Below are positions 1 through 8,568 of a stretch of 64,000 nucleotides of DNA, piece after piece. A model generated the notes under the pieces. It was given only the letters and a program-made list of their open reading frames with translations. It was not told the DNA's origin and made no database searches. A program made the position numbers and the translations under genes. The DNA lies in the NCBI RefSeq assembly GCF_029869925.1, contig NZ_CP118605.1, forward strand, positions 2,756,001 through 2,820,000. The letters are read 5' to 3'. The stretch's first letter is position 1. Each line of letters opens with the position of its first letter. The DNA comes from Microbulbifer bruguierae (GTDB lineage: Bacteria > Pseudomonadota > Gammaproteobacteria > Pseudomonadales > Cellvibrionaceae).

Positions 1-58
1 AACATCTCCGGCTGGCAGCGACCGACCAAGAAAAGCTAGCAGCCAATAACCCGAGGAT

Positions 59-78
59 GGAAACGCCGCGGCGTTTCC
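59..78. repeat. Perfect 20-bp palindrome upstream of the dehydrogenase operon
   Basis: GGAAACGCCG is followed directly by its reverse complement CGGCGTTTCC. It lies about 90 bases before the E1 alpha start codon. It could be an operator or the terminator stem of an upstream gene outside the window. I see no T-run after it, and nothing else recognisable in bases 1-168. Confidence 0.5.
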
Positions 79-168
79 ACTCTTCTGCCCGGAGACTCGT
101 ACCCGCCCAAAACAGACCATCCTTTCGAACTACACTTGATCGCATCGGAAAGAAAAGGAAACCCGCCG

Positions 169-1299
169 ATGCACAAGCCCCGCCTGCAGCTCCAGGCGTC
201 TTTCGATATCGCCTGGCTGCAGTATCTGGACAAACAAGGACGCGCCACCCAACCCCTGCCGGAATTCGCCAGCCCCGATTGGCTCACCCATTGCTACCGT
301 CAGATGCAACTGGCGCGGCTGGTGGACGATCGCGCGGTAAAGCTGCAGCGCACCGGACGTTTAGGTACCTACCCTTCCAGTCTCGGCCAGGAGGCCATCG
401 GTGTTGCCACCGGCAATGCGCTGATGGCGGAAGACGTCTATTGCCCCTATTACCGGGAAACCGGTGCTTTTCTCGAGCGCGGTGTGCGGATCGAAGAAAT
501 TCTCGCCAACTGGAGTGGCGACGAGCGCGGGCAGAATTACCAGCACGCGCCCCGGGATCTGCCCATCTGTATTCCTATTGCCACCCAGATGCTGCACGCC
601 GCCGGCGTTGCCTTTGCCCTCAAATATCGCCATCAGCAACAGGGTTCCCCACTACAGGTCGCCATCGCCAGCGCCGGTGAGGGGGCCACCTCCAAGGGGG
701 ACTTTTACGAGGCCATGAATCTAGCCGGGGTGTGGAAACTGCCGCTGGTGTTCGTGGTGAATAACAATCAGTGGGCCATTTCGGTGCCGCGCGTTGCGCA
801 GACCGGTAGCCAGACGATCGCGCAGAAGGCGATTGCCGCCGGTATTCCCGCGCTACAGGTAGATGGTAACGACATCCTGGCGGTGGCCTGGGCGGTGCGG
901 GATGCACTGCAACGGGCGCGCAGCGGTGAAGGTCCGGCACTAATCGAGGCCATTAGCTACCGGCTGTGCGATCACACCACCGCCGATGACGCCAGTCGCT
1001 ACCGCAGCGCAGAAGAGCTGGAGCAGGCCTGGCAGTGGGAACCGCTGAAACGGCTGGACACCTATTTGCGCAGTGAAAACCTGTGGAGCGACGGCAAGCA
1101 GCAGGATCTGGACCGCGAGCTGGCCCAGGTGATGGAAACCGCGTTGAACGACTGGGAGTCCCGCACGCCGGAACCCGCAACCGCCATTTTCGACCATCTT
1201 TATGCGCAGTTGCCGGAATCGCTCTATGAGCAGTACGACCAGCTGCGTGACGAGCAGCTCCGGGAAAAACTCTGGGAAAAAGAGGGAGCGGTGCAATAG
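169..1299 (+). CDS. 2-oxoacid dehydrogenase E1 component, alpha subunit (thiamine diphosphate dependent)
   Basis: Decarboxylates a 2-oxoacid on thiamine diphosphate and passes the acyl group to E2 lipoyl; cytoplasmic, in an alpha2beta2 E1 with the next gene. The 376-aa product shows the ThDP/Mg motif beginning GEGATSKGD and ending VVNNNQWAIS (roughly residues 165-205), the usual length and layout of the family. I chose ATG 169 because AAAGGAAA lies just upstream; an in-frame TTG at 136 adds 11 residues without a clear ribosome site. Genes for E1 beta and E2 follow with no gap, and no E3 gene is in the window. The substrate (pyruvate, branched-chain oxoacids or acetoin) cannot be settled from the sequence alone. 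Confidence 0.9.
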   Translation: MHKPRLQLQASFDIAWLQYLDKQGRATQPLPEFASPDWLTHCYRQMQLARLVDDRAVKLQRTGRLGTYPSSLGQEAIGVATGNALMAEDVYCPYYRETGAFLERGVRIEEILANWSGDERGQNYQHAPRDLPICIPIATQMLHAAGVAFALKYRHQQQGSPLQVAIASAGEGATSKGDFYEAMNLAGVWKLPLVFVVNNNQWAISVPRVAQTGSQTIAQKAIAAGIPALQVDGNDILAVAWAVRDALQRARSGEGPALIEAISYRLCDHTTADDASRYRSAEELEQAWQWEPLKRLDTYLRSENLWSDGKQQDLDRELAQVMETALNDWESRTPEPATAIFDHLYAQLPESLYEQYDQLRDEQLREKLWEKEGAVQ

Positions 1300-2355
1300 A
1301 TGGAAAACCGGACGGGCAACGAAATGGGGGAGCGGCAGGAGGCCACGGAATTGCGCGACTCAGCGCCGATTACCCTGGTAGGAGCCGTTAACCAGGCGCT
1401 GGCCCATGCACTGGCAAATGATCCGCAAGTAGTGGTTTTTGGTCAGGATATTGGCGCGAACGGCGGCGTATTCCGGGCAACGGATGGCTTGCAGAAGCAG
1501 TTCGGTACGCAGCGGGTACTGGATACACCGCTGGCGGAAACCATGATTGCCGGTATTGCCGTGGGCATGGCGACCCAGGGGCTCAGGCCCGTCGCCGAGT
1601 TCCAGTTTATGGGCTTTATCTACCCCGGACTCGACCACATCCTCAGCCATGCCACACGCATGCGCAATCGCACCCGCGGGCGGCTGAGCTGCCCGATCGT
1701 GTATCGCGCGCCCTATGGCGGTGGCATTCACGCGCCGGAGCATCACAGTGAAAGCACCGAGGCGCTGTTCACCCATATCCCGGGGCTGCGGGTGGTGGTG
1801 CCCTCCTCTCCTGCGCGTGCGTATGGCCTGTTGTTGGCCGCCATCCGCGACCCGGATCCGGTACTTTTTCTGGAGCCGAAGCGTATCTATCGCGCGGCGA
1901 GGCAGCCGGTACCGGACAACGGCGAGGCCCTGCCACTGGACAGCGCGTTTGTGCTGCGTGAGGGGAGCGACCTGACCCTGATTGCCTGGGGCGCCAGCGT
2001 CAAAGAGACGCTTGCCGCCGCCGCGCAGCTCTCTGCCGAAGGCATCGAAGCGGAAGTCATCGACCCCGCCACCCTCAAACCTCTGGATATCCACACCATC
2101 ATCGACTCCCTGGAAAAGACCCGCCGCTGTGTGGTGGTCCACGAGGCCGCGCGCTTTGGTGGCATGGGCGCGGAAATCGCCGCGCAGATCCAGGAGTACG
2201 CTTTCGACCTGCTGGATGCACCGGTGCAGCGGGTGACCGGCTACGACACGGTAATGCCCTACTACCAGCTGGAAAATGTCTATCTGCCGGGCGTCGAGCG
2301 CATTCTCGACGGCGCCCGTGCGGCGCTGGATTACCGGCGGGGAGGTGCGGCGTGA
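1300..2355 (+). CDS. 2-oxoacid dehydrogenase E1 component, beta subunit
   Basis: Partner of the E1 alpha subunit; supplies the pyrimidine-binding half of the thiamine diphosphate site. The 351-aa product has the expected transketolase-like N-terminal region (VVVFGQDIGANGGVFRAT, then TPLAETMIAGIAVGMA) and the C-terminal transketolase domain (LIAWGASVKETLAAA, then EAARFGGMGAEIAAQI). ATG 1300 follows the E1 alpha stop codon directly, with GGGAG upstream; a second in-frame ATG at 1324 is possible. The first 25 residues are not conserved-looking, so the start carries some doubt. The last codons overlap the E2 start. Confidence 0.9.
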   Translation: MENRTGNEMGERQEATELRDSAPITLVGAVNQALAHALANDPQVVVFGQDIGANGGVFRATDGLQKQFGTQRVLDTPLAETMIAGIAVGMATQGLRPVAEFQFMGFIYPGLDHILSHATRMRNRTRGRLSCPIVYRAPYGGGIHAPEHHSESTEALFTHIPGLRVVVPSSPARAYGLLLAAIRDPDPVLFLEPKRIYRAARQPVPDNGEALPLDSAFVLREGSDLTLIAWGASVKETLAAAAQLSAEGIEAEVIDPATLKPLDIHTIIDSLEKTRRCVVVHEAARFGGMGAEIAAQIQEYAFDLLDAPVQRVTGYDTVMPYYQLENVYLPGVERILDGARAALDYRRGGAA

Positions 2356-3521
2356 AGGTGTTCCGTTTGCCGGATCTGGGAGAGGGGTTGCCGGATGCGG
2401 TAATCCGCCAGTGGCATGTGCGCGAGGGCGACAGCATTGCTGCCGATCAGGCGCTGGTAACCGTAGAAACTGCCAAGGCACTGGTAGAAGTGCCAGCCCC
2501 CTGGGGCGGCAGCGTTGAGAAACTGTTTGCCGGCGAAGGCGATACCCTGGAAACCGGACAACCACTGGTGGGGTTCAAAGACCGCACCGGTAGCGCGGAG
2601 CCGGCACCGAGCCAGCCCGGAGACGCCTCAGCGGGCCAACCGCCCACGGACTCGGGCACCGTGGTGGGCAGGATCGATCAGGGTAGCGAGCAGCTGCACG
2701 CGGAGAGCCGGCCGATACGGATCCGCCCGCGCAACGCTACCCCCGCGGTCCGCGCCCTCGCCCGCCAGCTGCGGGTAGACCTCGCCGGACTGCACCCGGC
2801 CGGCGCCCGCTTTACCGAGGCCGAAGTGCGCGCTGCAGCACCGCGGACTTCCTCAAAACCACCGGAACCACAAACCAGCAAGCGACCGGTGCCAACAAAT
2901 ACCGGCAACACAGAGCCTGCCCGCCGCGCCATGGCCCTGGCCATGAGCCGTGCCCGGGACCTGGTGTGCCCCATGACACTGTGCGACGAGGCCGATATCA
3001 GCAAATGGCCCAAGGGCGAACCCGCCACCCTGCGCCTGCTGCGCGCCATCGCCGCCGCCGCTGCAGAGGTACCCAATCTGAATGCGCACTTTGTTGACGA
3101 CGCACTGGCGCCACAAAGCCCGGTCAATATCGGTCTCGCAGTCGATGCGCCGAAAGGGCTGTTTGTGCCGGTGTTGAAAGACGTCGACAGTCACAGTGAC
3201 GAGCAGCTGCTGGATGCGGTACGGAGCTTCAGAAAGCAGGCGATGGCAGGCGCCATACCGCAGCCGGATCTGCAGGGTGCCACCATTCATCTGTCCAACT
3301 TCGGCAGTCTCGGCGGCCGCTTTGCCACCCCGGTGGTGGTTCCGCCACTGGTGTGTATCGTCGGCGCCGGCCGCAGCCATGAAGCGGTGCTTCCCCACAA
3401 GGGCAAGGCCAAAATTCGCCGTCTGCTGCCCCTCTCGATCACCGCCGACCACCGGGCGGTCACCGGCGGCGAACTGGCCAGATTCCTGGCCGCCCTGAAA
3501 AACCACCTGACACAAGCGTAG
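2352..3521 (+). CDS. Dihydrolipoamide acyltransferase (E2) of the 2-oxoacid dehydrogenase complex
   Basis: Core of the complex: carries the lipoyl swinging arm and transfers the acyl group to CoA. Order: lipoyl domain at residues 1-75 with the lipoylated Lys in VETAKALVE; Pro/Ser-rich linker; E3/E1-binding domain (ATPAVRALARQLRVDLAGL, about 125-160); second linker; catalytic domain about 195-389. The catalytic motif reads DHRAVTGG where E2 enzymes normally have DHRxxDG, so the His is kept but the Asp position is Thr. Start is GTG 2352, preceded by GGGGAGGTG and overlapping the E1 beta stop by 4 bases, which indicates translational coupling. At 389 aa with one lipoyl domain it is a short E2. 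Confidence 0.88.
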   Translation: MKVFRLPDLGEGLPDAVIRQWHVREGDSIAADQALVTVETAKALVEVPAPWGGSVEKLFAGEGDTLETGQPLVGFKDRTGSAEPAPSQPGDASAGQPPTDSGTVVGRIDQGSEQLHAESRPIRIRPRNATPAVRALARQLRVDLAGLHPAGARFTEAEVRAAAPRTSSKPPEPQTSKRPVPTNTGNTEPARRAMALAMSRARDLVCPMTLCDEADISKWPKGEPATLRLLRAIAAAAAEVPNLNAHFVDDALAPQSPVNIGLAVDAPKGLFVPVLKDVDSHSDEQLLDAVRSFRKQAMAGAIPQPDLQGATIHLSNFGSLGGRFATPVVVPPLVCIVGAGRSHEAVLPHKGKAKIRRLLPLSITADHRAVTGGELARFLAALKNHLTQA

Positions 3522-3547
3522 GTTGGGCAAAGCGGAGCGTGCCCAAC
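3522..3547. repeat. Short inverted repeat, GTTGGGCA...TGCCCAAC family
   Basis: Arms GTTGGGCA (3522-3529) and TGCCCAAC (3540-3547) flank AAGCGGAGCG, immediately after the E2 stop. A related element, with an inserted middle, occurs at 26466-26562. REP-like intergenic element; may act as an mRNA 3' hairpin. Confidence 0.6.
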
Positions 3548-3568
3548 GGGTGGCACAGGAGAGAAAAA

Positions 3569-3656
3569 CCCCCTGTAGGAGCCTGCTTGCAGGCGAATTC
3601 CACAGGGCGGTTAACCTCCGGGGATATTTCGCCTGCAAGCAGGCTCCTACAGGGGG
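3569..3656. repeat. Dispersed palindromic repeat, copy 1 (29-bp perfect arms)
   Basis: The arm at 3569-3597, with core GTAGGAGCCTGCTTGCAGG, is perfectly reverse-complemented at 3628-3656 around a 30-base spacer. Near-identical arms recur at 17001-17065 and 26371-26437, so this is a dispersed family. It probably forms a long hairpin in transcripts reading out of the dehydrogenase operon. Confidence 0.75.
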
Positions 3657-3691
3657 ATTGCGAGTGGAGGGTGTGAATTAAACTTTCGGTT

Positions 3692-3700
3692 TGCTATGAT
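3692..3700 (+). promoter_or_regulatory. Extended -10 promoter of the DeoR-family regulator gene
   Basis: TGCTATGAT fits an extended -10 (TGn then TATGAT at 3695-3700). Transcription would start near 3707. That places an upstream in-frame ATG (3696) inside the promoter and supports ATG 3729 as the real start. No strong -35 was seen. Confidence 0.4.
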
Positions 3701-3728
3701 TTTCTTACGAATCGAAACTTATAGTCCC

Positions 3729-4490
3729 ATGTCCAAACGTAACACCCAACAACGTCGCCACCAGATACTGCAACAGATCAACGACGCCGGTGAGGCCAGC
3801 GTCGAAGCCTTGGCGCGGATGTTCGAAACTTCGGAAGTTACGATCCGAAAGGACCTGGGAGCGATGGAAGACAGCGGCCTGCTGCTGCGCCGCCACGGTG
3901 GCGCCATCCCCTTGCCGCGGGAACTGGTGGCGGAAGACCCCCTCTCACGCACCAAGCGCGCCATCGGCCGCGCCGCCGCCGAACTCATTCGCGACCACCA
4001 TCGCATCGTCATCGACTACGGCCGCACCACTACCGGACTCATCCCGGAACTGGATAAAAAGCGCGGCCTCGTGGTCATGACCAACTCCCTTCATGTTGCC
4101 AACCAGCTGCGGGAACTGGAAAACGAGCCCACCCTGCTGATGACCGGCGGCACCTGGGATCCCCACTTCGAAGCCTTTCAGGGCCAGGTGGCCGAACAGG
4201 TCCTGCGTGGCTACGACTTCGACCAGGCGTTTATCGGCGCCGACGGCATCGACCTCGAGCGCGGCACCTGCACCTTCAATGAACAGATTGGCCTGTCGCG
4301 GGTGATGGCGGAAGTGGCGCGGGAAGTGGTGGTGATGGCCGAGTCCAGCAAGGTCGGCAGAAGAATTCCCAACCTGGAATTGAGCTGGGACATGTTCGGC
4401 ACCCTGGTGACCGATAGTGGAATAGAAGACAAGGTTTGTGCGCAGCTGGAAAGCCGAGGACTGCGAGTCATTTGCGCCGAAGTGAAATAA
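3729..4490 (+). CDS. DeoR-family transcriptional regulator, probable regulator of glmS
   Basis: 253-aa DNA-binding regulator with an N-terminal DeoR winged helix-turn-helix (about residues 5-60, including VEALARMFETSEVTIRKDL and the family-typical LLRRHGGA) and a C-terminal sugar-phosphate sensor domain (about 75-250, with VVMTNSLHVANQL, GADGIDLERGTC and MAESSKVGRR). Such a regulator directly upstream of glmS is a common arrangement in Pseudomonas relatives and suggests it senses amino sugar phosphate and controls glmS. That link is inferred from position. ATG 3729 is preferred over the in-frame ATG 3696, which lies inside the apparent -10 element. glmS follows after 122 bases. Confidence 0.85.
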   Translation: MSKRNTQQRRHQILQQINDAGEASVEALARMFETSEVTIRKDLGAMEDSGLLLRRHGGAIPLPRELVAEDPLSRTKRAIGRAAAELIRDHHRIVIDYGRTTTGLIPELDKKRGLVVMTNSLHVANQLRELENEPTLLMTGGTWDPHFEAFQGQVAEQVLRGYDFDQAFIGADGIDLERGTCTFNEQIGLSRVMAEVAREVVVMAESSKVGRRIPNLELSWDMFGTLVTDSGIEDKVCAQLESRGLRVICAEVK

Positions 4491-4559
4491 CGGCAGAACT
4501 GAAATAACAAAAGTTACGGAGTGTGTTCAACATTCTGAACTATGACGAGAAGGCGGCGA

Positions 4560-4585
4560 TGCCACTAAACCAAACTGTAGTGGCA
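4560..4585 (+). promoter_or_regulatory. Hairpin in the glmS leader
   Basis: TGCCACTA (4560-4567) and TAGTGGCA (4578-4585) form a perfect 8-bp stem with a 10-base loop, ending 27 bases before the glmS start. It could be a regulator site read as a DNA palindrome or an RNA structure in the leader. No T-run follows, so it is not a simple terminator. Confidence 0.4.
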
Positions 4586-4612
4586 CAGACCAAAAAACCG
4601 AGGTAAGAAAAG

Positions 4613-6442
4613 ATGTGTGGAATCGTAGGTGCCCTGGGCCAACGCAATGTAACTGGAATCCTGCTGGAAGGTCTGCGCCGACTGGAATACCGCGGCTATG
4701 ACTCCGCCGGTGTATGCCTGGTCAACGGCGACGGCAAACTGCAGCTGCGCAAAACCCAGGGCAAGGTCGCCGACCTGGAGTCCGCCCTCGACAGCAACCC
4801 CACTGCCGGTCAACTGGGCATCGCCCACACCCGCTGGGCCACCCACGGTGTCCCCTCCGACAAAAATTCCCACCCGCACACCTCCGGCAACTTCGCCCTG
4901 GTGCACAACGGCATCATCGAAAACTACCAGGAGCTGCGCGACCAGCTCATCGCCAAAGGCTACGAATTCCAGTCTGAAACCGATACCGAAGTCGTCGTCC
5001 ACCTGATTCACGACCTCGCCAAAGATAACCGCGACCTGCTGCAGGCGGTGGCCGCCGCCACCAAAAAACTCCACGGCGCCTACGCTCTCGGCGTTGTCTG
5101 CGCCACCGAACCGGAGCGTCTTGTATGTGCCCGCCTCGGCAGCCCACTGGTGATCGGCGTCGGTTACGAAGAAAACTTTATCGCCTCAGACCCCATGGCC
5201 CTGCAGCAGGTCACTGACCGCTTTATCTTTTTGGAGGAAGGCGATATCGCCGAAGTCACCCGCGACAGCATCGCCGTGTGGGACAAAACCGGTGAAGAAG
5301 TCAGCCGCCCGGTGAACAAACTGCAGGGTGGCCATGACGCTGCCGACAAGGGCCGATACCGTCACTACATGCAGAAGGAAATCTTCGAGCAACCGAGTGT
5401 GGTGGAAGCCACCATGGCCGGCCGCATTGGCGAACACTCGGTTCTGTCCCAGGCACTCGGCACCGCCGCCAACGAAATCCTGCCCCAGGTACAACAGGTG
5501 CAGATCGTCGCCTGCGGCACCAGCTATCACGCCGGGCTTGTAGCCCGCTACTGGATCGAAGACTGGGCCGGCGTGCCCTGCTCCGTCGAAGTTGCCAGCG
5601 AAATCCGCTACCGCAAAACCGCGGTGCGCCCGGGCACCCTGTTTGTCACCATCTCCCAGTCCGGAGAAACCGCCGATACCCTCGCCGCACTGCGCCAGGC
5701 CAAAGAACTTGGCTACCTCGCTTCCATGACCATCTGCAACGTGCCCAACAGCTCCCTGGTACGCGAATCCGAACTGCACCTGATGACGGAAGCCGGCCCG
5801 GAAATCGGTGTCGCTTCCACCAAAGCCTTCACCACCCAGCTGGTCGCCCTGCAGATTTTCTGTATCGCCCTCGCCAAGGCCAACGGTCTGAGCGCAGAGC
5901 GCGAAACAGAGCTCGTCAGTGCCCTGCACCAGCTGCCGAAGCTGATGGAAAAATTCACCGGTCTGGATCGACTGGTGCAGGCCACCAGCGAAGCCTTTGC
6001 GGAAAAAAATCACGCCCTGTTTCTGGGGCGCGGCGTGGAATACCCGATTGCCCTGGAAGGCGCGTTGAAACTGAAAGAAATTTCCTACATCCACGCCGAA
6101 GCCTACCCCGCCGGCGAACTCAAGCACGGTCCGCTGGCGCTGGTGGATGCAGATATGCCGGTGATCGTGGTCGCACCGAATAATGAACTGCTGGAGAAAC
6201 TGAAATCCAACCTGCAGGAAGTGCGCGCACGCGGTGGTGAACTGTTTGTGTTTGCCAGCCCCGAAGCGGGCTTCAAAAGCGAAGCGGGATTGACGGTGGT
6301 GGAAGTGCCCGATGCACCGGAGAGCCTGCAGCCGATTCTGTACACGGTGCCGCTGCAACTGCTGAGCTATCACGTCGCCCTGTTGAAAGGCACCGATGTG
6401 GATCAACCCAGGAATCTGGCCAAGTCTGTCACCGTGGAGTAG
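4613..6442 (+). CDS. glmS: Glutamine:fructose-6-phosphate aminotransferase (isomerizing), GlmS
   Basis: Makes glucosamine-6-phosphate from fructose-6-phosphate and glutamine, the entry step of UDP-GlcNAc synthesis for peptidoglycan and LPS. The 609-aa product has the full-length family layout: N-terminal amidotransferase with catalytic Cys2 ([10 protein letters not shown], then [12 protein letters not shown] and HTRWATHG), then two SIS isomerase domains ([10 protein letters not shown] and [13 protein letters not shown] about residue 300-360; [20 protein letters not shown] about 470-490) and the conserved tail [19 protein letters not shown] precedes ATG 4613. A decayed copy of part of its 3' end lies at 7413-7476. 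Confidence 0.98.
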   Translation: MCGIVGALGQRNVTGILLEGLRRLEYRGYDSAGVCLVNGDGKLQLRKTQGKVADLESALDSNPTAGQLGIAHTRWATHGVPSDKNSHPHTSGNFALVHNGIIENYQELRDQLIAKGYEFQSETDTEVVVHLIHDLAKDNRDLLQAVAAATKKLHGAYALGVVCATEPERLVCARLGSPLVIGVGYEENFIASDPMALQQVTDRFIFLEEGDIAEVTRDSIAVWDKTGEEVSRPVNKLQGGHDAADKGRYRHYMQKEIFEQPSVVEATMAGRIGEHSVLSQALGTAANEILPQVQQVQIVACGTSYHAGLVARYWIEDWAGVPCSVEVASEIRYRKTAVRPGTLFVTISQSGETADTLAALRQAKELGYLASMTICNVPNSSLVRESELHLMTEAGPEIGVASTKAFTTQLVALQIFCIALAKANGLSAERETELVSALHQLPKLMEKFTGLDRLVQATSEAFAEKNHALFLGRGVEYPIALEGALKLKEISYIHAEAYPAGELKHGPLALVDADMPVIVVAPNNELLEKLKSNLQEVRARGGELFVFASPEAGFKSEAGLTVVEVPDAPESLQPILYTVPLQLLSYHVALLKGTDVDQPRNLAKSVTVE

Positions 6443-6501
6443 CTTGTGGGTTGAGGGCTTGTCCCGGTATCTATAAAGGTTGGGAGATAAAGCGAGTAAC
6501 T

Positions 6502-7368
6502 ATGCGAAAGCTGGCTGTAACTTTATTGACAGGGCTTTCACTGATCTTGATGTCGGCATGCTCGTCCACAGCATTTTTCCTGGCAAATCTTCCGGTGAAA
6601 ATCAGTCACCAGAAGGTCCACCGGGACATCAGCTATGGCCCGGAACCCTGGCAGAAGCTGGACATCTACTTGCCGGAAAAAACGAATACCTCGGCCCCGG
6701 TGCTGGTCTTTTTTTACGGAGGGCGCTGGACCTTTGGAAAAAAAGAGCAGTATGCATTTGTCGGCAAAACATTCGCAGATGCCGGATATACGGTTGTCCT
6801 ACCGGACTACGCCAAGTATCCCGAGGTCAGGTTTCCGACCTTTATCGAAGATGCCGCCAAAGCCGTCGCCTGGATCCATGACCATATCCATGAGTACGGG
6901 GGCGATGGCGCGCGGCTTTATGTATCCGGTCATTCCTCGGGTGCGCATATGGGTGCACTGATCTCCGTGAATCCCAGTTACTTAAATAACGAGGGGAAGC
7001 CGATGGCGATCATTGCCGCCTTTGCCGGGCTGGCCGGACCCTATGATTTTGTTCCCGAGGCGGCAGACCTGAAAGACATTTTTGGCCCACCGGATAATTA
7101 TCCCAATATGCAGGTGCCAACCTTTGTAAATGGAAAGCAACCCCCGATGCTGTTACTGCATGGCGCCGATGATGAACAGGTGATTCAGCGCAACCTGAAC
7201 CGTTTGCGAGCCAAGATTGAGGCCACCGGTGGTATCGTTGAAACTCGCCTGTATGAGGAAGTTGACCATATCGATATCATCGGCGCACTGAGCTGGGTTT
7301 TAAAAGATAAGGCGCCGGTCAAGAACGATATGCTGATGTTCTTCGACGCCCACTCGCCGGCCCGATGA
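6502..7368 (+). CDS. Alpha/beta-hydrolase lipoprotein (carboxylesterase-like)
   Basis: 288-aa secreted lipoprotein with an esterase fold. A signal peptide ends in MSAC with the lipid-anchored Cys at residue 20. The oxyanion segment FFYGGRW, the nucleophile elbow GHSSG, an acid in LLHGADDEQ and a His in EEVDHIDII give a plausible Ser-Asp-His triad. It resembles carboxylesterase/BD-FAE-type hydrolases; the substrate is unknown. ATG 6502 starts the signal peptide; upstream in-frame codons do not look coding. The gene lies between glmS and a remnant of the glmS 3' end, so it may have arrived by insertion or tandem duplication at that site. Confidence 0.8.
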   Translation: MRKLAVTLLTGLSLILMSACSSTAFFLANLPVKISHQKVHRDISYGPEPWQKLDIYLPEKTNTSAPVLVFFYGGRWTFGKKEQYAFVGKTFADAGYTVVLPDYAKYPEVRFPTFIEDAAKAVAWIHDHIHEYGGDGARLYVSGHSSGAHMGALISVNPSYLNNEGKPMAIIAAFAGLAGPYDFVPEAADLKDIFGPPDNYPNMQVPTFVNGKQPPMLLLHGADDEQVIQRNLNRLRAKIEATGGIVETRLYEEVDHIDIIGALSWVLKDKAPVKNDMLMFFDAHSPAR

Positions 7369-7381
7369 AATTTGCGAAATT

Positions 7382-7412
7382 TGGGGTCACCCATTAGCCG
7401 ACCCCAGTTTTT
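7382..7412 (+). terminator. Rho-independent terminator after the esterase gene
   Basis: TGGGGTC (7382-7388) pairs with GACCCCA (7400-7406), followed by GTTTTT. It sits 14 bases after the esterase stop codon. Confidence 0.75.
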
Positions 7413-7476
7413 GTGGAAGTGCCCGATACTCCGGAAAGCTTGCAGCCGATTCTGTACACGCTGCCGCTGCTGAGCT
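7413..7476 (+). pseudogene. Remnant of the glmS 3' coding region
   Basis: Bases 7413-7470 align without gaps to glmS bases 6299-6356 with 5 mismatches in 58; the match resumes briefly after a 6-base deletion. It corresponds to the [16 protein letters not shown] part of GlmS. There is no start and the frame decays, so it is not expressed as protein. It shows that a second copy of the glmS end once existed downstream of the esterase gene. Confidence 0.8.
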
Positions 7477-7578
7477 GCCGGTGGTGCACGTACGCCACGC
7501 ATCGAAATTCTTCACATCCCCGGTTCGCTAAGCTGCACTGAGCACAGGTATTCGTTTTGAAAATTCAGGGAAGACTTT

Positions 7579-8568
7579 ATGAAAATAGCGCTATTCAGTG
7601 CGCTCAAGTGCGAGCGCACCGCATTTGACTCGATTAACCAAGAGCTGGGACACGAGATTCTCTATTTTGAGGAACTGTTCGGAGCGGCCACGGTTGAACT
7701 GGCGGAAGGCTGCGACGGTGTTTGCGTTTCTGTGAATGACGGGGTGGATGGGGCAGCGATAGTCGCACTGAAAGAGATTGGCTGCAGGATTCTGGTCACC
7801 CGCTCCATCGGCTTCAATCAGATTGATCTCGATGCTGCCGACAAAGCCGGGATTCCTGTAGCGCGCGTGCCGCACTATTCCCCGCATTCGGTTTCGGAAT
7901 TCACCGTGGGGCTGATCCTGTCGCTGACACGCAAAATCCACCGCGCTTTCCTGCGCAGTCGGGAATTCAACTTCAGTATTGAAGGTCTGACCGGCACCCA
8001 GCTTTCAGACAAGACCGTGGGCGTTTTAGGCGCCGGCCAGATTGGTGGGCTGGTGCTCAAGGCGCTGAGTGGCTTTGGTTGCCGCCTTCTCTACCACGAC
8101 CTGCACCGGCAGCCGGAACTCGATGACATAGCAACCTGCTGTGAGGTACCCGAACTGACCCGGGAGAGTGACATCCTGGTGCTCAATCTGCCGCTGACAC
8201 CGGACACCCGGCACACCATAAATGCCAGTAGCGTGCCACAACTCAAGCCGGGTGTGCTGATCATCAATACCGGGCGCGGCGGGCTTATTGATACCGGAGC
8301 GTTAGTGGAAGGGCTGAAATCCGGTCATATCGGCGGCGCGGCGATTGATGTGTACGAGGATGAGGCCAACCTGTTTCACGCCGACCGCTCTGCCGACATT
8401 CTCCAGGACGATACCTTCTGCCGCCTGCTCACCTTCCCGAACGTGATCGTCACTTCCCATATGGCCTTCCTGACGGACCACGCCCTTGCGGATATCGCGA
8501 CAACAACCCTGCAGGCGTTTACCGATTTTGAGCAGGGTCGGCCACTGGCAACGAGGATCGAGCGCTAG
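7579..8568 (+). CDS. ldhA: D-lactate dehydrogenase (D-2-hydroxyacid dehydrogenase family)
   Basis: 329-aa NAD-dependent dehydrogenase that most likely reduces pyruvate to D-lactate. It shows the Rossmann motif GVLGAGQIGG (about 148-157), the substrate-binding Arg in INTGRGGLIDT, the Glu in YEDEANLF and the catalytic His in VTSHMAFLTDHAL, all in fermentative D-LDH order. ATG 7579 is preceded by CAGGGAAG. The stop codon overlaps the stop of the convergent gene at 8565-8568. The exact substrate is by family resemblance. Confidence 0.88.
   Translation: MKIALFSALKCERTAFDSINQELGHEILYFEELFGAATVELAEGCDGVCVSVNDGVDGAAIVALKEIGCRILVTRSIGFNQIDLDAADKAGIPVARVPHYSPHSVSEFTVGLILSLTRKIHRAFLRSREFNFSIEGLTGTQLSDKTVGVLGAGQIGGLVLKALSGFGCRLLYHDLHRQPELDDIATCCEVPELTRESDILVLNLPLTPDTRHTINASSVPQLKPGVLIINTGRGGLIDTGALVEGLKSGHIGGAAIDVYEDEANLFHADRSADILQDDTFCRLLTFPNVIVTSHMAFLTDHALADIATTTLQAFTDFEQGRPLATRIER

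Noticed and set aside
1360..2565. 401-codon minus-strand open frame opposite the E1 beta gene
   Set aside because: Antisense shadow of a well-conserved gene, with no domain signal.
4491..4612. glmS ribozyme/riboswitch
   Set aside because: That ribozyme is known from Firmicutes, and the 122-base leader has only a simple 8-bp hairpin.
6443..7578. Tn7-type insertion at glmS
   Set aside because: A glmS remnant exists, but no tns genes or Tn7 ends were found, and the duplicated part is not the terminal TnsD-binding segment.
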